NCBI GenBank assembly: GCA_964593155.1
Contig: CAZQHE010000050.1
Span: forward strand, 1-27,546
DNA length: 27,546 nucleotides
Origin: JAJRXK01 sp964593155
GTDB lineage: Bacteria; Krumholzibacteriota; Krumholzibacteriia; JAJRXK01
Direction of reading: 5' to 3'
Shown here in pieces: positions 1-7,873 of this stretch (position 1 is its first letter; each line of letters opens with the position of its first letter). Both the position numbers and the translations under genes were made by a program. A model generated the notes under the pieces. It did not search any database. It saw only the letters and a program-made list of their open reading frames with translations, and was not told where the DNA came from.

Positions 1-79
1 CCTTGTCGGTGAGCCGGGACGTGAGGTCGCGGGCGATGGCGGAACCGGCACCCACCACGAGAACGGTACGATCGGTCAT
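1..79 (-). CDS. SDR-family NAD(P)-dependent dehydrogenase, N-terminal fragment
   Basis: Only the first 26 codons are in the window; the gene runs off the left edge. The protein opens with MTDRTVLVVGAGSAIARDLT, a beta strand followed by the glycine-rich GxGSxIA turn of a Rossmann nucleotide-binding fold. That arrangement is typical of short-chain dehydrogenases/reductases, which use NAD(H) or NADP(H). The ATG is supported by a strong GGAGGAG Shine-Dalgarno sequence a few bases upstream on the minus strand. Substrate and catalytic YxxxK residues lie outside the window, so neither the reaction nor the subfamily can be named. It is divergent from the small gene beginning at 226. Confidence 0.75.
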   Translation of the reverse strand, partial: MTDRTVLVVGAGSAIARDLTSRLTDK

Positions 80-156
80 GCGGAATCTCCTCCGAACGGG
101 ACACGGCGGCCGTACCCGATGGATCGCACGCCGACGGTCCGTGGATGCGACGGAGC

Positions 157-185
157 TTGTACGGCCCCTTCCCGCCGGCTACTCT
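157..185 (+). promoter_or_regulatory. Predicted sigma70-type promoter for the STAS-like gene
   Basis: TTGTAC (157-162) and TACTCT (180-185) are separated by exactly 17 bp, and the gene start is about 40 bp downstream at 226. The -10 has the TANNNT form seen at other promoters in this window. Matches to consensus are partial, so this is a prediction. Confidence 0.45.
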
Positions 186-225
186 CGACCGCGCCTCGCG
201 TCGAGGCGACAGGAGGACGAGGGTC

Positions 226-591
226 ATGGCCCTGAATGTCGAGATCGAGGACCACTGGGTACGTTTCGTGTTCGAGGGCGCCACCGCGACCCGCGACGTG
301 TACTCCGTCTTCCACCGCGCTTTCGAGCAGGCTCCCGTCGACGCGGAACTCCTGATCGACCTGCGCTCCTCGACATCCCTCGCCGACCGCACACCGGAAC
401 TGGTGCGCATGCTCACCGAGTTCGTCCTGTCGCACCCGCAGCGGCCAGGACGCCGAGCGGCCGTGATCCTCCCGGCGGACCAGGTCGAGCAGTGGGAACC
501 GATCGCCGCAGACGCCCGCCGGCAGGTGTCCGTGGAGTTCGCACTCTTCGGGGACTCCGCCACGGCCGAGGCCTGGCTGACCCACGACTGA
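226..591 (+). CDS. Small SpoIIAA/STAS-like protein
   Basis: A 121-residue soluble protein with no signal peptide or membrane segment. The pattern of an N-terminal beta pair (NVEIEDHWVRFVFEG), an amphipathic helix, a central strand followed by acid (ELLIDLRSS), a second helix and a late strand (RRAAVILPA) fits the alpha/beta fold of SpoIIAA-like or STAS-like proteins. Members of that fold often bind partner proteins in regulatory switches, but no partner kinase or sigma factor is nearby, so the role is unknown. I chose the ATG at 226 because AGGAGG lies at 211-216 with good spacing. An in-frame start at 145 has no such site and would add an arginine-rich, unlikely extension. It ends 12 bp from the convergent membrane-protein gene. 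Confidence 0.75.
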   Translation: MALNVEIEDHWVRFVFEGATATRDVYSVFHRAFEQAPVDAELLIDLRSSTSLADRTPELVRMLTEFVLSHPQRPGRRAAVILPADQVEQWEPIAADARRQVSVEFALFGDSATAEAWLTHD

Positions 592-603
592 TGCGTGACG
601 AGC

Positions 604-1167
604 TCAGCCCTCGGCCGCTGGATCGGCGTCGTCACCGGCACCGAAGGGCCAGCGCACGAGAAGGACCAGAGCCCCGCAGGTGATCAGCGCGACGGCGAGA
701 ATGGTCCCCGCGTGGCGCCAGTTCCAACGCAGGTCACACACCGAACGCACGACGAGCAACTGCACCAGGACCGTCACGCCCGCACTCACCGTGAGCGGCA
801 CGGTCCCCGAAGCCGGCCAGGCCAACGACTCGCGGCCCGCGGGGATCAACAGGGCCGGCAGCCCGACGACCAACCACCGCAACCGGGCCCACCACGGCGA
901 CCACCAGGCGTCACCGGTCACGTCGAGACTCGTTCCCTCGGCGAAGGTACCGGTGAAGGGCACACCGACGACCACCAGGGCCAGCAGCACTCCGGCGTGC
1001 GCCAGGAAGACCGCCCCGAACACGTCGTCCCAGCGCACCCCCAGCGCGAGCTTCAGCACCGGCACCTGCACCAGCAGCGTGGCCACGACGACCACGAAGG
1101 CCCACGCGCCGAACACCTCGAAGGCCGAGGGCCACATCAGGTGCGCGAAGACGGTCGAGAGATCCAC
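604..1167 (-). CDS. Predicted five-helix membrane protein, function unknown
   Basis: A 187-residue hydrophobic protein with about five predicted transmembrane segments, near residues 16-37, 50-70, 94-111, 123-141 and 152-172. The last ten residues are acidic (GDDADPAAEG), and no known enzymatic motif is visible. I do not recognise a family. It begins with GTG one base after the TGA of the Nudix gene, and the GGGGCGG of that gene's end could act as its ribosome site, so the two are almost certainly co-transcribed and translationally coupled. A longer reading from 1266 would overlap the Nudix gene by about 100 bases and start with low-complexity sequence, so I rejected it. The shared operon does not by itself reveal a function. 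Confidence 0.75.
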   Translation of the reverse strand: MDLSTVFAHLMWPSAFEVFGAWAFVVVVATLLVQVPVLKLALGVRWDDVFGAVFLAHAGVLLALVVVGVPFTGTFAEGTSLDVTGDAWWSPWWARLRWLVVGLPALLIPAGRESLAWPASGTVPLTVSAGVTVLVQLLVVRSVCDLRWNWRHAGTILAVALITCGALVLLVRWPFGAGDDADPAAEG

Positions 1168-1168
1168 G

Positions 1169-1738
1169 TCACCGCCCCTCGCGGGCTCGCCGCAGCGCGG
1201 CGTGGAGGATGGCGGCCACCGACTTGCCGTCGCGGATCCGGCCGTCCGCGACGGCGGCGACGGCATCGTCGAAGCCCCAGGTCAGTACCTCGATCACCTC
1301 GTCGTCCTCGTGGTCGGTGCCCGTGTCCACGAGATCGTGGGCTTCGAACAACCAGATCACCTCGTCGGTGAACCCAGGCGTGGTGAAGATCGCGCCCAGC
1401 GGATCGAGACGTCCCGGCAGGTGCCCCACTTCTTCCTGCACTTCGCGCCGGGCGCACACGGCGGGCGGTTCCTCGTTCTCGAGCTTTCCCGCCGGCACCT
1501 CGAGGATGTACCCACCCATGGCGTGGCGGTACTGGCGCACCAGCAGCACGGTGTCGTCGTCCAGGAAGGGCAGCGCGGCGGCGGCCCCCGGGTGACGGAT
1601 CGATTCCAGCGTGGCGCGGTTGCCCCCGGGCAGACCGACATCGGCCTCGTCGATCTTCAGAAGCTTGCCGTCGTAGCTGCGGTGCTCGTGGTGCACGACC
1701 ACCCCGGGCGCGGACTCGACTCCCTCGTGACGCGACAT
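1169..1738 (-). CDS. Nudix hydrolase, ADP-ribose pyrophosphatase type
   Basis: A 189-residue protein of the Nudix superfamily, close in layout to the NudF-type enzymes that hydrolyse ADP-ribose and related nucleoside diphosphate sugars using Mg2+. The Nudix box spans about residues 84-106 and keeps G84, E90, R98-E99, E102-E103 and G105. The final position, normally an aliphatic residue, is His106. Upstream, LLVRQYRHAMGGYILEVPAG (65-84) is characteristic of the ADP-ribose group. TTPGFTDE (119-126) carries a proline about 15 residues after the box, as in ADP-ribose pyrophosphatases. The ATG has GGAGGT five bases upstream. It is the first gene of a two-gene operon with the membrane protein at 604-1167. 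Exact substrate specificity is inferred from the family. Confidence 0.93.
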   Translation of the reverse strand: MSRHEGVESAPGVVVHHEHRSYDGKLLKIDEADVGLPGGNRATLESIRHPGAAAALPFLDDDTVLLVRQYRHAMGGYILEVPAGKLENEEPPAVCARREVQEEVGHLPGRLDPLGAIFTTPGFTDEVIWLFEAHDLVDTGTDHEDDEVIEVLTWGFDDAVAAVADGRIRDGKSVAAILHAALRRAREGR

Positions 1739-1743
1739 CGGGG

Positions 1744-1756
1744 ACCTCCCGGAGGT
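1744..1756 (-). promoter_or_regulatory. Hairpin covering the Nudix ribosome-binding site
   Basis: In the minus-strand transcript ACCUC (1756-1752) can pair with GAGGU (1748-1744) across a CGG loop. GAGGU is the core of the Shine-Dalgarno sequence for the Nudix start at 1738. The 5-bp stem could lower initiation, but it is short and its effect is inference. Confidence 0.3.
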
Positions 1757-1768
1757 TGGAGAGCGGTG

Positions 1769-1797
1769 AGGCTAGCAGGCCGGTGCGGCCTTGCCAA
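1769..1797 (-). promoter_or_regulatory. Predicted sigma70-type promoter of the Nudix/membrane operon
   Basis: Read on the minus strand, TTGGCA (1797-1792, five of six matches to TTGACA) is followed by exactly 17 bp and then TAGCCT (1774-1769). A TGC sits directly before the -10. Transcription would start near 1762, giving a leader of about 25 bases before the ATG at 1738. This is one of the better promoter matches in the window. Confidence 0.6.
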
Positions 1798-1886
1798 CGG
1801 AGCCGCGACCGGTTGACGCCCGCGACCCGTTGGCCGCACCTTGGACCGCGGTCCCGCCGCACTTCCCTTCGGGCAGGAGTCGATGC

Positions 1887-4037
1887 ATGCTCCTCCGCGG
1901 GCGACTCGTCGTCGCCATCGCCCTCTCCGTGGTCGCCGCCGCCCCGGGCGCCGAAGCGGACTCGAGCTTCGCGATCAGCGACCGGGACCCCGACCGGATC
2001 CGCGCCCTCGTCGCTTCGCTCACGGACTCGGCCGCTCCCCTGCGCGGGGCGTTCGACACCGACGTCGTCACGCTCGCCCGCACCCTCCTGCTGGAATTCG
2101 ATCGTTTCGACGCGAGCCGCACCGAGAACCGCGTGCACCGCGTCCGCCGCGGCCCGATCTCGCTCGGCCGACTCGAACTCGACGTCGATCCCCGCTTCGC
2201 ACGCCGCGTCCGCGGGTGGATCCTGCGCGCCGACGGCCAGCTCGAACGCACCCTCGAGATCGGCGGCCCGAACGCCGACGTCGCCGTCGATCCCGACCGC
2301 CCGATCGCCCTCGACTTCGGTGACCTCGCCTCGGGTGACGTCTTCGGCTGGACCGCGACCAGTGATCTGACCTACGGCGTGGAACACCACCTGGAACACC
2401 TCGCCCAGCGCTGGCCCACGCTGCGCACGCGCATCCACGCGCGAAGTGCACGGCACCTGAGCCATCGCGTCGAGACCGTCAACACCGACGACCTCCCCGT
2501 CGACCTGGAGATCCGGGAACGACGCGACGGGCATCCGATCTGGTACGTGGTCGACGCCGGGGCCATTGCAGCGCATCGCGAAGCGGTGTTCGCACCCCAT
2601 GCCGTCGTCCACGAACCCTTCGTCCGCATCGTGCGCCGCGGCCGCTTCTATCCCGCGCTCGACGCCTGGGTCCTGCAGAACGACTGGGACGTGTGGGCCG
2701 CCCTCGAGATGGGTTCGCCCACCGACTGGCTGGCCGACGACCTCGACACCCGACGGCTCGCCCTGGAGCTCTCCTCGGGTGGCGGGACCGAAGCCGCCCG
2801 CGCCGACGCCCTGTACCGGTGGGTGGTCGAGAACGTCGCGCTGGATCGTTCACCCTTCCCGGCCTCGGTCTTCGAGGACGCCGACCGCGCCCTGAACCTC
2901 GACCCCCTCGGCCTGGAGGACGCCCTCGGGGTGAACAAGGGACCGTCGAGCTTCTACGGCTGGCGCCCTCCTCCCGAGTGGGAGACGAACGAGATCACGG
3001 GCGATCCCCACCTGGGCCGGCACGCGCGTCCGGACGTGGTGCGCCCGGTCGGCGAGGTGATCGAGGCCGGCCGCGGGAACGGCCTGGAGCGCGCGGCCGT
3101 CCTGGCCAGTCTGATCCGCGCGGCCGGACTGGAGGCGTTGATCGGCTTCGCGCGCGACGACCGCCTGGGGCCGGTCGACCTCGAGGCCACCGGCCGCTGG
3201 CAGTTCACCGATGCCGTGGTCGCCCTGCGGGGGGCGGATCGGGTGATCCTGCGCTGGTACTGTCCTTCGCGCCCCGGCCTTCCTCCGGGCGCGCTCGGCC
3301 CGGGCCTGCGCACAACGCGAGTCCTGTTCATCGATCCCGAGATCGACGCGAAGATGCGCACCCTGTGGAACGACGTCTGGCGTGCCGAGGGAAAACTCCT
3401 CGAGCGGGTGGTCCCTCGCTATCTCGCCTCGATGCGACGCGAGATCTGGACCCGCTCGCTGACCACGCCCACCGGCGAGGACCTGCCCGTACAGCGGCTG
3501 GTCGAGGTGCTGCGATTCGGGCCGCGCGCGCGGACGGCGGCCGCGGACGTCCGGATGGACGCCGATTTCGTATCGCAGGCCTATTGGGCCCGGCGGTTCC
3601 CGGCGGCCGCGGACAGCTCCACGCCGCGGGCGGCCACCCTCGCGCTCGGCCCCGGCCTTCCGGAGGAGGGTCCGACCTGGGAGATCGATCCCGCCGTGGT
3701 CTACGGCGAAGGCCCCCTCGAGGACTGGACGTCGCCGCGCGAGCTGCCCGTGTCCATCGAGCGGACCCGCGAGTACCGGTGGTCGGTGTCACTGCCGATG
3801 CCCGACGGATGGAAGGGCGTGGCCGCGGTCGATCCGATCACCTTCGACCACGATGCCCTGCAGTACCGCGCGTGGGTGGTCGCAGGGACCTCGGCGGTGG
3901 TCCTGGAGCGGCAGCTCGTGCTGCGGGCCGGCACCGTCGACGGGAGCTCGCTGCGAGAACTCGACGCCGTCGTCGGGCGGATCCTCGAACACGAACGCAC
4001 CCCGATCGTGCTGCGGGCGGCCAGTGGAACGCGCTGA
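1887..4037 (+). CDS. Secreted DUF3857/transglutaminase-like protein, catalytic residues lost
   Basis: A 716-residue protein with a signal peptide (residues 1 to about 25). An N-terminal DUF3857-like beta domain covers about 80-250, including RVHRVRRGPISLGRLEL and GDLASGDVFGW. A transglutaminase-like domain lies at about 300-460, and a C-terminal region of unknown fold follows. Active relatives place a catalytic Cys in GDCxDKA, a His in FNH and an Asp in WxDPT. Here the matching places read GNGLERA (Gly399), FTD (Asp442) and WYCPS (Cys459), so the Cys-His-Asp triad appears to be gone. The role is probably structural or binding, in the periplasm or at the outer surface. I chose ATG 1887 because AGGAG lies just upstream at 1875-1879 and the signal peptide starts there; the frame is open from 1791. 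Its end is 9 bp from the convergent permease gene. A second protein of this kind is encoded at 16473-17909. Confidence 0.8.
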   Translation: MLLRGRLVVAIALSVVAAAPGAEADSSFAISDRDPDRIRALVASLTDSAAPLRGAFDTDVVTLARTLLLEFDRFDASRTENRVHRVRRGPISLGRLELDVDPRFARRVRGWILRADGQLERTLEIGGPNADVAVDPDRPIALDFGDLASGDVFGWTATSDLTYGVEHHLEHLAQRWPTLRTRIHARSARHLSHRVETVNTDDLPVDLEIRERRDGHPIWYVVDAGAIAAHREAVFAPHAVVHEPFVRIVRRGRFYPALDAWVLQNDWDVWAALEMGSPTDWLADDLDTRRLALELSSGGGTEAARADALYRWVVENVALDRSPFPASVFEDADRALNLDPLGLEDALGVNKGPSSFYGWRPPPEWETNEITGDPHLGRHARPDVVRPVGEVIEAGRGNGLERAAVLASLIRAAGLEALIGFARDDRLGPVDLEATGRWQFTDAVVALRGADRVILRWYCPSRPGLPPGALGPGLRTTRVLFIDPEIDAKMRTLWNDVWRAEGKLLERVVPRYLASMRREIWTRSLTTPTGEDLPVQRLVEVLRFGPRARTAAADVRMDADFVSQAYWARRFPAAADSSTPRAATLALGPGLPEEGPTWEIDPAVVYGEGPLEDWTSPRELPVSIERTREYRWSVSLPMPDGWKGVAAVDPITFDHDALQYRAWVVAGTSAVVLERQLVLRAGTVDGSSLRELDAVVGRILEHERTPIVLRAASGTR

Positions 4038-4046
4038 CCCCGCCGA

Positions 4047-5279
4047 TCACTCGCTCCGCATGGCCTCCACCGGCGACAACCGCGCCGCCCGACCGGCGGG
4101 CACCACGCCGAAGACCAGGCCGACGACGGTCGCCGTGACCACCGCGAAGGCCAACGACCCGACGGTGACCGCGGCGTACACGTCGGCGGCGCTGATCTGG
4201 CGCATGACGAACGTGGCCAGGTAGGCACCGGCCACGCCGAAGGCGACTCCCAGCAGACTGCCTCCGGCGCACAGGAGCACCGACTCGGTCAGCAACTGCA
4301 GGCGGATGTCGGCACTGCGCGCCCCCACCGCCCTCCGCACGCCGATCTCGCGCGTGCGCTCGACCACCGACACCAGCAACACGTTCATGATCCCGATCCC
4401 ACCCACGAGCAGGGCGATGCCGGTGATCGCACCCATGAAGGCCTTGAACAGCAGGATTCCCTGCTGGGCCTGCCGCAGCCGGTCGACGTTGGCCCGCAGT
4501 GCGGCTCCCTCGCGCCACTCGGGATGCGTGTCGTCGAGCCAGGCCTCGATCGCGGCGAGCGTGGACTCGGAGCGCTCCATGCGGTCGAGTTCGAACACGG
4601 CCTGCGCGAGCGCACGCCCCGAGGGATCGATGTCCAGGCGCGCCGACCACGGCAGGGGAACGACCACGGTCGGTGCCTCGCCGCCCGTCTCGACCACGCC
4701 GACCACGCGCAGGCTCCGCCCCTCGATCACGAGGTCACGGCCGACGATCGAATCGGGATCGGTGTCGCCGAACACGGCCGGCGTCACCAGGGCCACGGCA
4801 CGCTCGTGGTCGAGGTCGTCGTGGCCGAGGTCGCGTCCGGCGACCAGTTCCGACGGCCCCAGGCCGATCGCTCCGGGCGTCACCCCGAGCAGCGCGACCG
4901 GATCGGTCCCGCCGTTGTGATTCTCGATCTCGCCGTGCGTCCGATGGAACGACGCCGCGCCGCGCAGGTTGTCGACGTCGTCGGCGAGGGACCGCACGTC
5001 GGCCGGCGACAGGACGAAGCGACGCTCCTCGCGCAGGGGCACGCGACGGCCGTCGGCCGTGGTGTGCGTCCGCGGTTCGAGCACCACCATGGCCAGCGAG
5101 GTCGAGGCGTCGATCTGGGCCCGGACGTAGGCCTCGATGCCGTCGCCCACGGCCAGCACGGCGCTCAGGGCGGCCACCCCGATCACGATGCCCAGCGTGG
5201 CCAGCGATGTCCGCAGACGGTGCTGGGCGAGCGAGCGGGCGGCGTCGACGACGACGTGGCGGACGAGCGGGCGGACCAT
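4047..5279 (-). CDS. MacB/FtsX-family ABC transporter permease
   Basis: A 410-residue inner-membrane permease with the MacB-like layout. A first membrane helix near 22-45 is preceded by HRLRTSLATLGIVIGV. A large periplasmic domain (about 48-285) follows. The C-terminal FtsX domain has three helices and contains the typical IMNVLLVSVVERTREIGVRRAVGA segment. The end, RLSPVEAMRSE, is the common FtsX-family terminus. Such permeases work with an ATPase in mechanotransmission, moving lipoproteins, peptides or macrolides across the envelope. No ATPase or membrane-fusion protein is encoded next to it, so its partner must be elsewhere. The ATG is preceded by GAGGTGAT. It is divergent from the lipoprotein gene at 5411 and convergent with the gene ending at 4037. 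Confidence 0.92.
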   Translation of the reverse strand: MVRPLVRHVVVDAARSLAQHRLRTSLATLGIVIGVAALSAVLAVGDGIEAYVRAQIDASTSLAMVVLEPRTHTTADGRRVPLREERRFVLSPADVRSLADDVDNLRGAASFHRTHGEIENHNGGTDPVALLGVTPGAIGLGPSELVAGRDLGHDDLDHERAVALVTPAVFGDTDPDSIVGRDLVIEGRSLRVVGVVETGGEAPTVVVPLPWSARLDIDPSGRALAQAVFELDRMERSESTLAAIEAWLDDTHPEWREGAALRANVDRLRQAQQGILLFKAFMGAITGIALLVGGIGIMNVLLVSVVERTREIGVRRAVGARSADIRLQLLTESVLLCAGGSLLGVAFGVAGAYLATFVMRQISAADVYAAVTVGSLAFAVVTATVVGLVFGVVPAGRAARLSPVEAMRSE

Positions 5280-5410
5280 CGCGGATCACCTCGGGCGGGG
5301 GTGCCGACAGGACGTCCACCGAGCTCGAGGGGTTACGCCGTCGCCGTGCACTTCGCCCGCTCGCCGGTGCGCCCTCGATCGGTTCATTCCAGCAGCGAGA
5401 GGCCCACAGC

Positions 5411-7873
5411 ATGCTCCCACTGCCCCGAACGCACCGCCGCGCCCTCGCCGGGATCGCGATCCTCCTCGTCCTCGGGCTCGTCCCCCTCGCGGGATGCGGT
5501 TCCGACGACGACCCCACCGGCCCGTCGTCGGCTCCCGAAGGACCACGCGTGGTCCTGCCGGGCGGTGGGGACGCCGGAATCGAGGTCGAGGTCATGGGGA
5601 CAACCGCCGTCGACGCCCCTCGGCGCGTGACCGACGTCTACGCCCTGGGTCCCGATCCCGTGGAGCTGGACGCACGGGGCGAATTCCGCTTTCCGGTCTC
5701 GGACACGGCCCTCGACAGCGTCGAGACGCCCGACGACCTGATCGGGGCCGTGTTCGCAGCAGGCGCGTGGCACGGGATCCCCGAGAGCCGCTTCGATCCT
5801 GACACCGGCGAGATCGTCGTTCCGATCGACTACGTCGGTCCGGCCGAGCTCGATTCGGTGGTCGTCGACTCCACCGCTGGACTGGCGCGGCGGACCGGGC
5901 GCACCGCCGTGGTGTACGGCGGCAGCGGACGCTACGGCGGCGACCTGTTCACCGGCCTGCGGCCGATCTACGTGAGTCGGGTCGGCGGCAGCGACGTGCC
6001 CGCCTGTGGCAGCACCATACAGCCCTGCGCGAGCCTCGACTACGCGCTCGGCCTGGCCGGCCCCGGTGAGAAGGTCGTCCTGCAGGGCCCGGGGGACTTC
6101 TCGCACGCGTCCACGTTGCTCGACCTGCCCGCGAACGCCCGGATCGAGGGCCGCAACGGCGCCCGTCTGGTCGACGTGACCCTGCGTGCGAACATCCCCG
6201 GCGCGCGGCCGGCCGTACGGAACCTGCAGATCGAGGACTCCGCCGGCATCCAGGGCGGCGGCAATCGTGCCGCGTTCATCGTCGAAGCCGGCGACGCCCG
6301 CTTCGAGAACGTCAGCAGCCGCAGCACGCGCGGGATCACGGTGGCGGGCGGTCGGTTGGTGATGATCGGCGGGACCTTCCGCGACCGCGCCACCTTCTTC
6401 GACGTGTCGCGCGGCGATCGCGACCACGAGTTCCGCAACGTCACCATCCGCGGGGGCAGCGGCAGCGCGGTGATCCTGCAGCGCGATGCCCGGGCGGTGT
6501 TCACGAACTGCACCTTCCGCGGTAACGACACCGCGATCTTCGTGCCCTACTTCGGCCACGCCGAGATCCAGGGCTGCACCTTCAGGGGCAACGAGTACGG
6601 CGTGGTGGTCGGGGAGTATCCGTCCACCCTGATCGATCCCGTGACCGCCACCGCCGAGATCCGCGGCAGCGAGTTCCGCGGCAACACGATCGCGGGCGTG
6701 AAGCTGCAGACCCCGGAGTGGCAGAGCGTGGTGGTCGAGGGCGTTCGCGCCGGCGCCAACCGCTTCGACAACGATCCGCCCGTGGTGTGGAACGGCCCGG
6801 CGCCCTGGGTCGGCCGGCCCGACGTGGTGAACGTCCTGGCGCCGCTCGGCCCGGAGCGCTGGTGGCCGGTCCCGACCACCGGCCCGAGTGCGCGTCTGGG
6901 CGCGGCGATGGGTTGGGACGAGGACCTCGGCCGCGTGATCCTCTTCGGCGGACTCGACGGCGCGGGCAACGTGCTCGACGACACGTGGTCCTTCGACCCG
7001 TCCACCGACACCTGGCAGCAGGAGTCGGTGCTGCTGCCGCCGTCGCCGCGCACCGAGCACGCGATCGCCTCGGCGTCGTCGAGCCAGCGCCTGTTCCTGT
7101 TCGGCGGTCGCGACAACGCGACCCCGCCGAACGTCTACGACGACCTGTACCTGTTCGACTCGGCGGTGTCCGACTGGATCCCGCTGTCGCCGAGCACGAC
7201 CGCCTCGAACGGCCGCATGCCCGGCGCGCGCTACGGTGCGAGCTTCGTACCGCTCGACTCCGACCACTTCCTGCTGTACGGAGGCTTCGGCCCGACCAAC
7301 GGCACCTACGCCGAGTGGTGGATCTACGACGCGGCCGCCAACGAGTGGACCGACCTGACCGACCCCGTCGATATCCCCGCCGCACGTTTTCGCGGCTTCG
7401 CGGCCGCCGCCGGAACGGGTGGCCACGCCTACGTGTACGGCGGCCTGTACGCCGACGGTTCGCCGAGCGACCTCTACGGCCATTACCAGTACGTGGGTGG
7501 CACACAGAACTCCTGGAACGAGGGGACGTTCGGATTCGCAGGACCGGGACCGATCGCCTACGCCTCGTTCGAGCGGGTGTCGAGCCGGGCGGACCGGACG
7601 AATCGCCTGCTCATGTTCGGTGGACTGGCCGGCCAGGGTCTGCAGCAGGAACTCACCGACGACACCTGGATGTTCGGCAACGTCGGCGGCGCTCTCACCG
7701 GCAGTCGTGTGGTCGCAGGATTCGACGACGTGCGTCCTTCCGCCCGCGGCCGCCACGCCAGCGTGAGCTTCCGTCGCGGCAGTGACATCGTGTGCATGAT
7801 CTTCGGCGGATCCGACGGCCTCGGCTCCGTGCTGAACGACACCTGGATCTGGGCCCCCGGAGGTGACCAGTGA
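5411..7873 (+). CDS. Lipoprotein with parallel beta-helix and six Kelch repeats
   Basis: An 820-residue lipoprotein. The signal peptide ends in lipobox LAGC with Cys29 as the lipidation site, followed by an acidic linker. Residues about 180-475 show short repeating strands with NVxI/NCTFRGN-type turns (ENVSSRSTRGITV, NVTIRGGSGSAVI, NCTFRGNDTAIFV, GCTFRGNEYGVVV, GSEFRGNTIAGVK), typical of right-handed parallel beta-helices. Residues about 486-820 hold six Kelch motifs with paired glycines (VILFGGLDG, LFLFGGRD, FLLYGGFG, AYVYGGLY, LLMFGGLA, CMIFGGSD), enough for one complete propeller. No catalytic residues stand out, so a binding or surface role is likely. I chose ATG 5411 because GAGAGG lies just upstream; the open frame extends further up but overlaps the divergent permease. 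Its TGA overlaps the GTG of the next lipoprotein gene by four bases. Confidence 0.85.
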   Translation: MLPLPRTHRRALAGIAILLVLGLVPLAGCGSDDDPTGPSSAPEGPRVVLPGGGDAGIEVEVMGTTAVDAPRRVTDVYALGPDPVELDARGEFRFPVSDTALDSVETPDDLIGAVFAAGAWHGIPESRFDPDTGEIVVPIDYVGPAELDSVVVDSTAGLARRTGRTAVVYGGSGRYGGDLFTGLRPIYVSRVGGSDVPACGSTIQPCASLDYALGLAGPGEKVVLQGPGDFSHASTLLDLPANARIEGRNGARLVDVTLRANIPGARPAVRNLQIEDSAGIQGGGNRAAFIVEAGDARFENVSSRSTRGITVAGGRLVMIGGTFRDRATFFDVSRGDRDHEFRNVTIRGGSGSAVILQRDARAVFTNCTFRGNDTAIFVPYFGHAEIQGCTFRGNEYGVVVGEYPSTLIDPVTATAEIRGSEFRGNTIAGVKLQTPEWQSVVVEGVRAGANRFDNDPPVVWNGPAPWVGRPDVVNVLAPLGPERWWPVPTTGPSARLGAAMGWDEDLGRVILFGGLDGAGNVLDDTWSFDPSTDTWQQESVLLPPSPRTEHAIASASSSQRLFLFGGRDNATPPNVYDDLYLFDSAVSDWIPLSPSTTASNGRMPGARYGASFVPLDSDHFLLYGGFGPTNGTYAEWWIYDAAANEWTDLTDPVDIPAARFRGFAAAAGTGGHAYVYGGLYADGSPSDLYGHYQYVGGTQNSWNEGTFGFAGPGPIAYASFERVSSRADRTNRLLMFGGLAGQGLQQELTDDTWMFGNVGGALTGSRVVAGFDDVRPSARGRHASVSFRRGSDIVCMIFGGSDGLGSVLNDTWIWAPGGDQ

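Noticed and set aside
604..1266. Longer version of the membrane protein starting at 1266
   Set aside because: It would overlap the Nudix gene by about 100 bases and begin with low-complexity sequence; GTG 1167, one base after the Nudix stop, fits better.
1813..1842. TTGACG as a promoter for the DUF3857-like gene at 1887
   Set aside because: The -35 is good, but no acceptable -10 lies 16-18 bp downstream (GCACCT/CACCTT).
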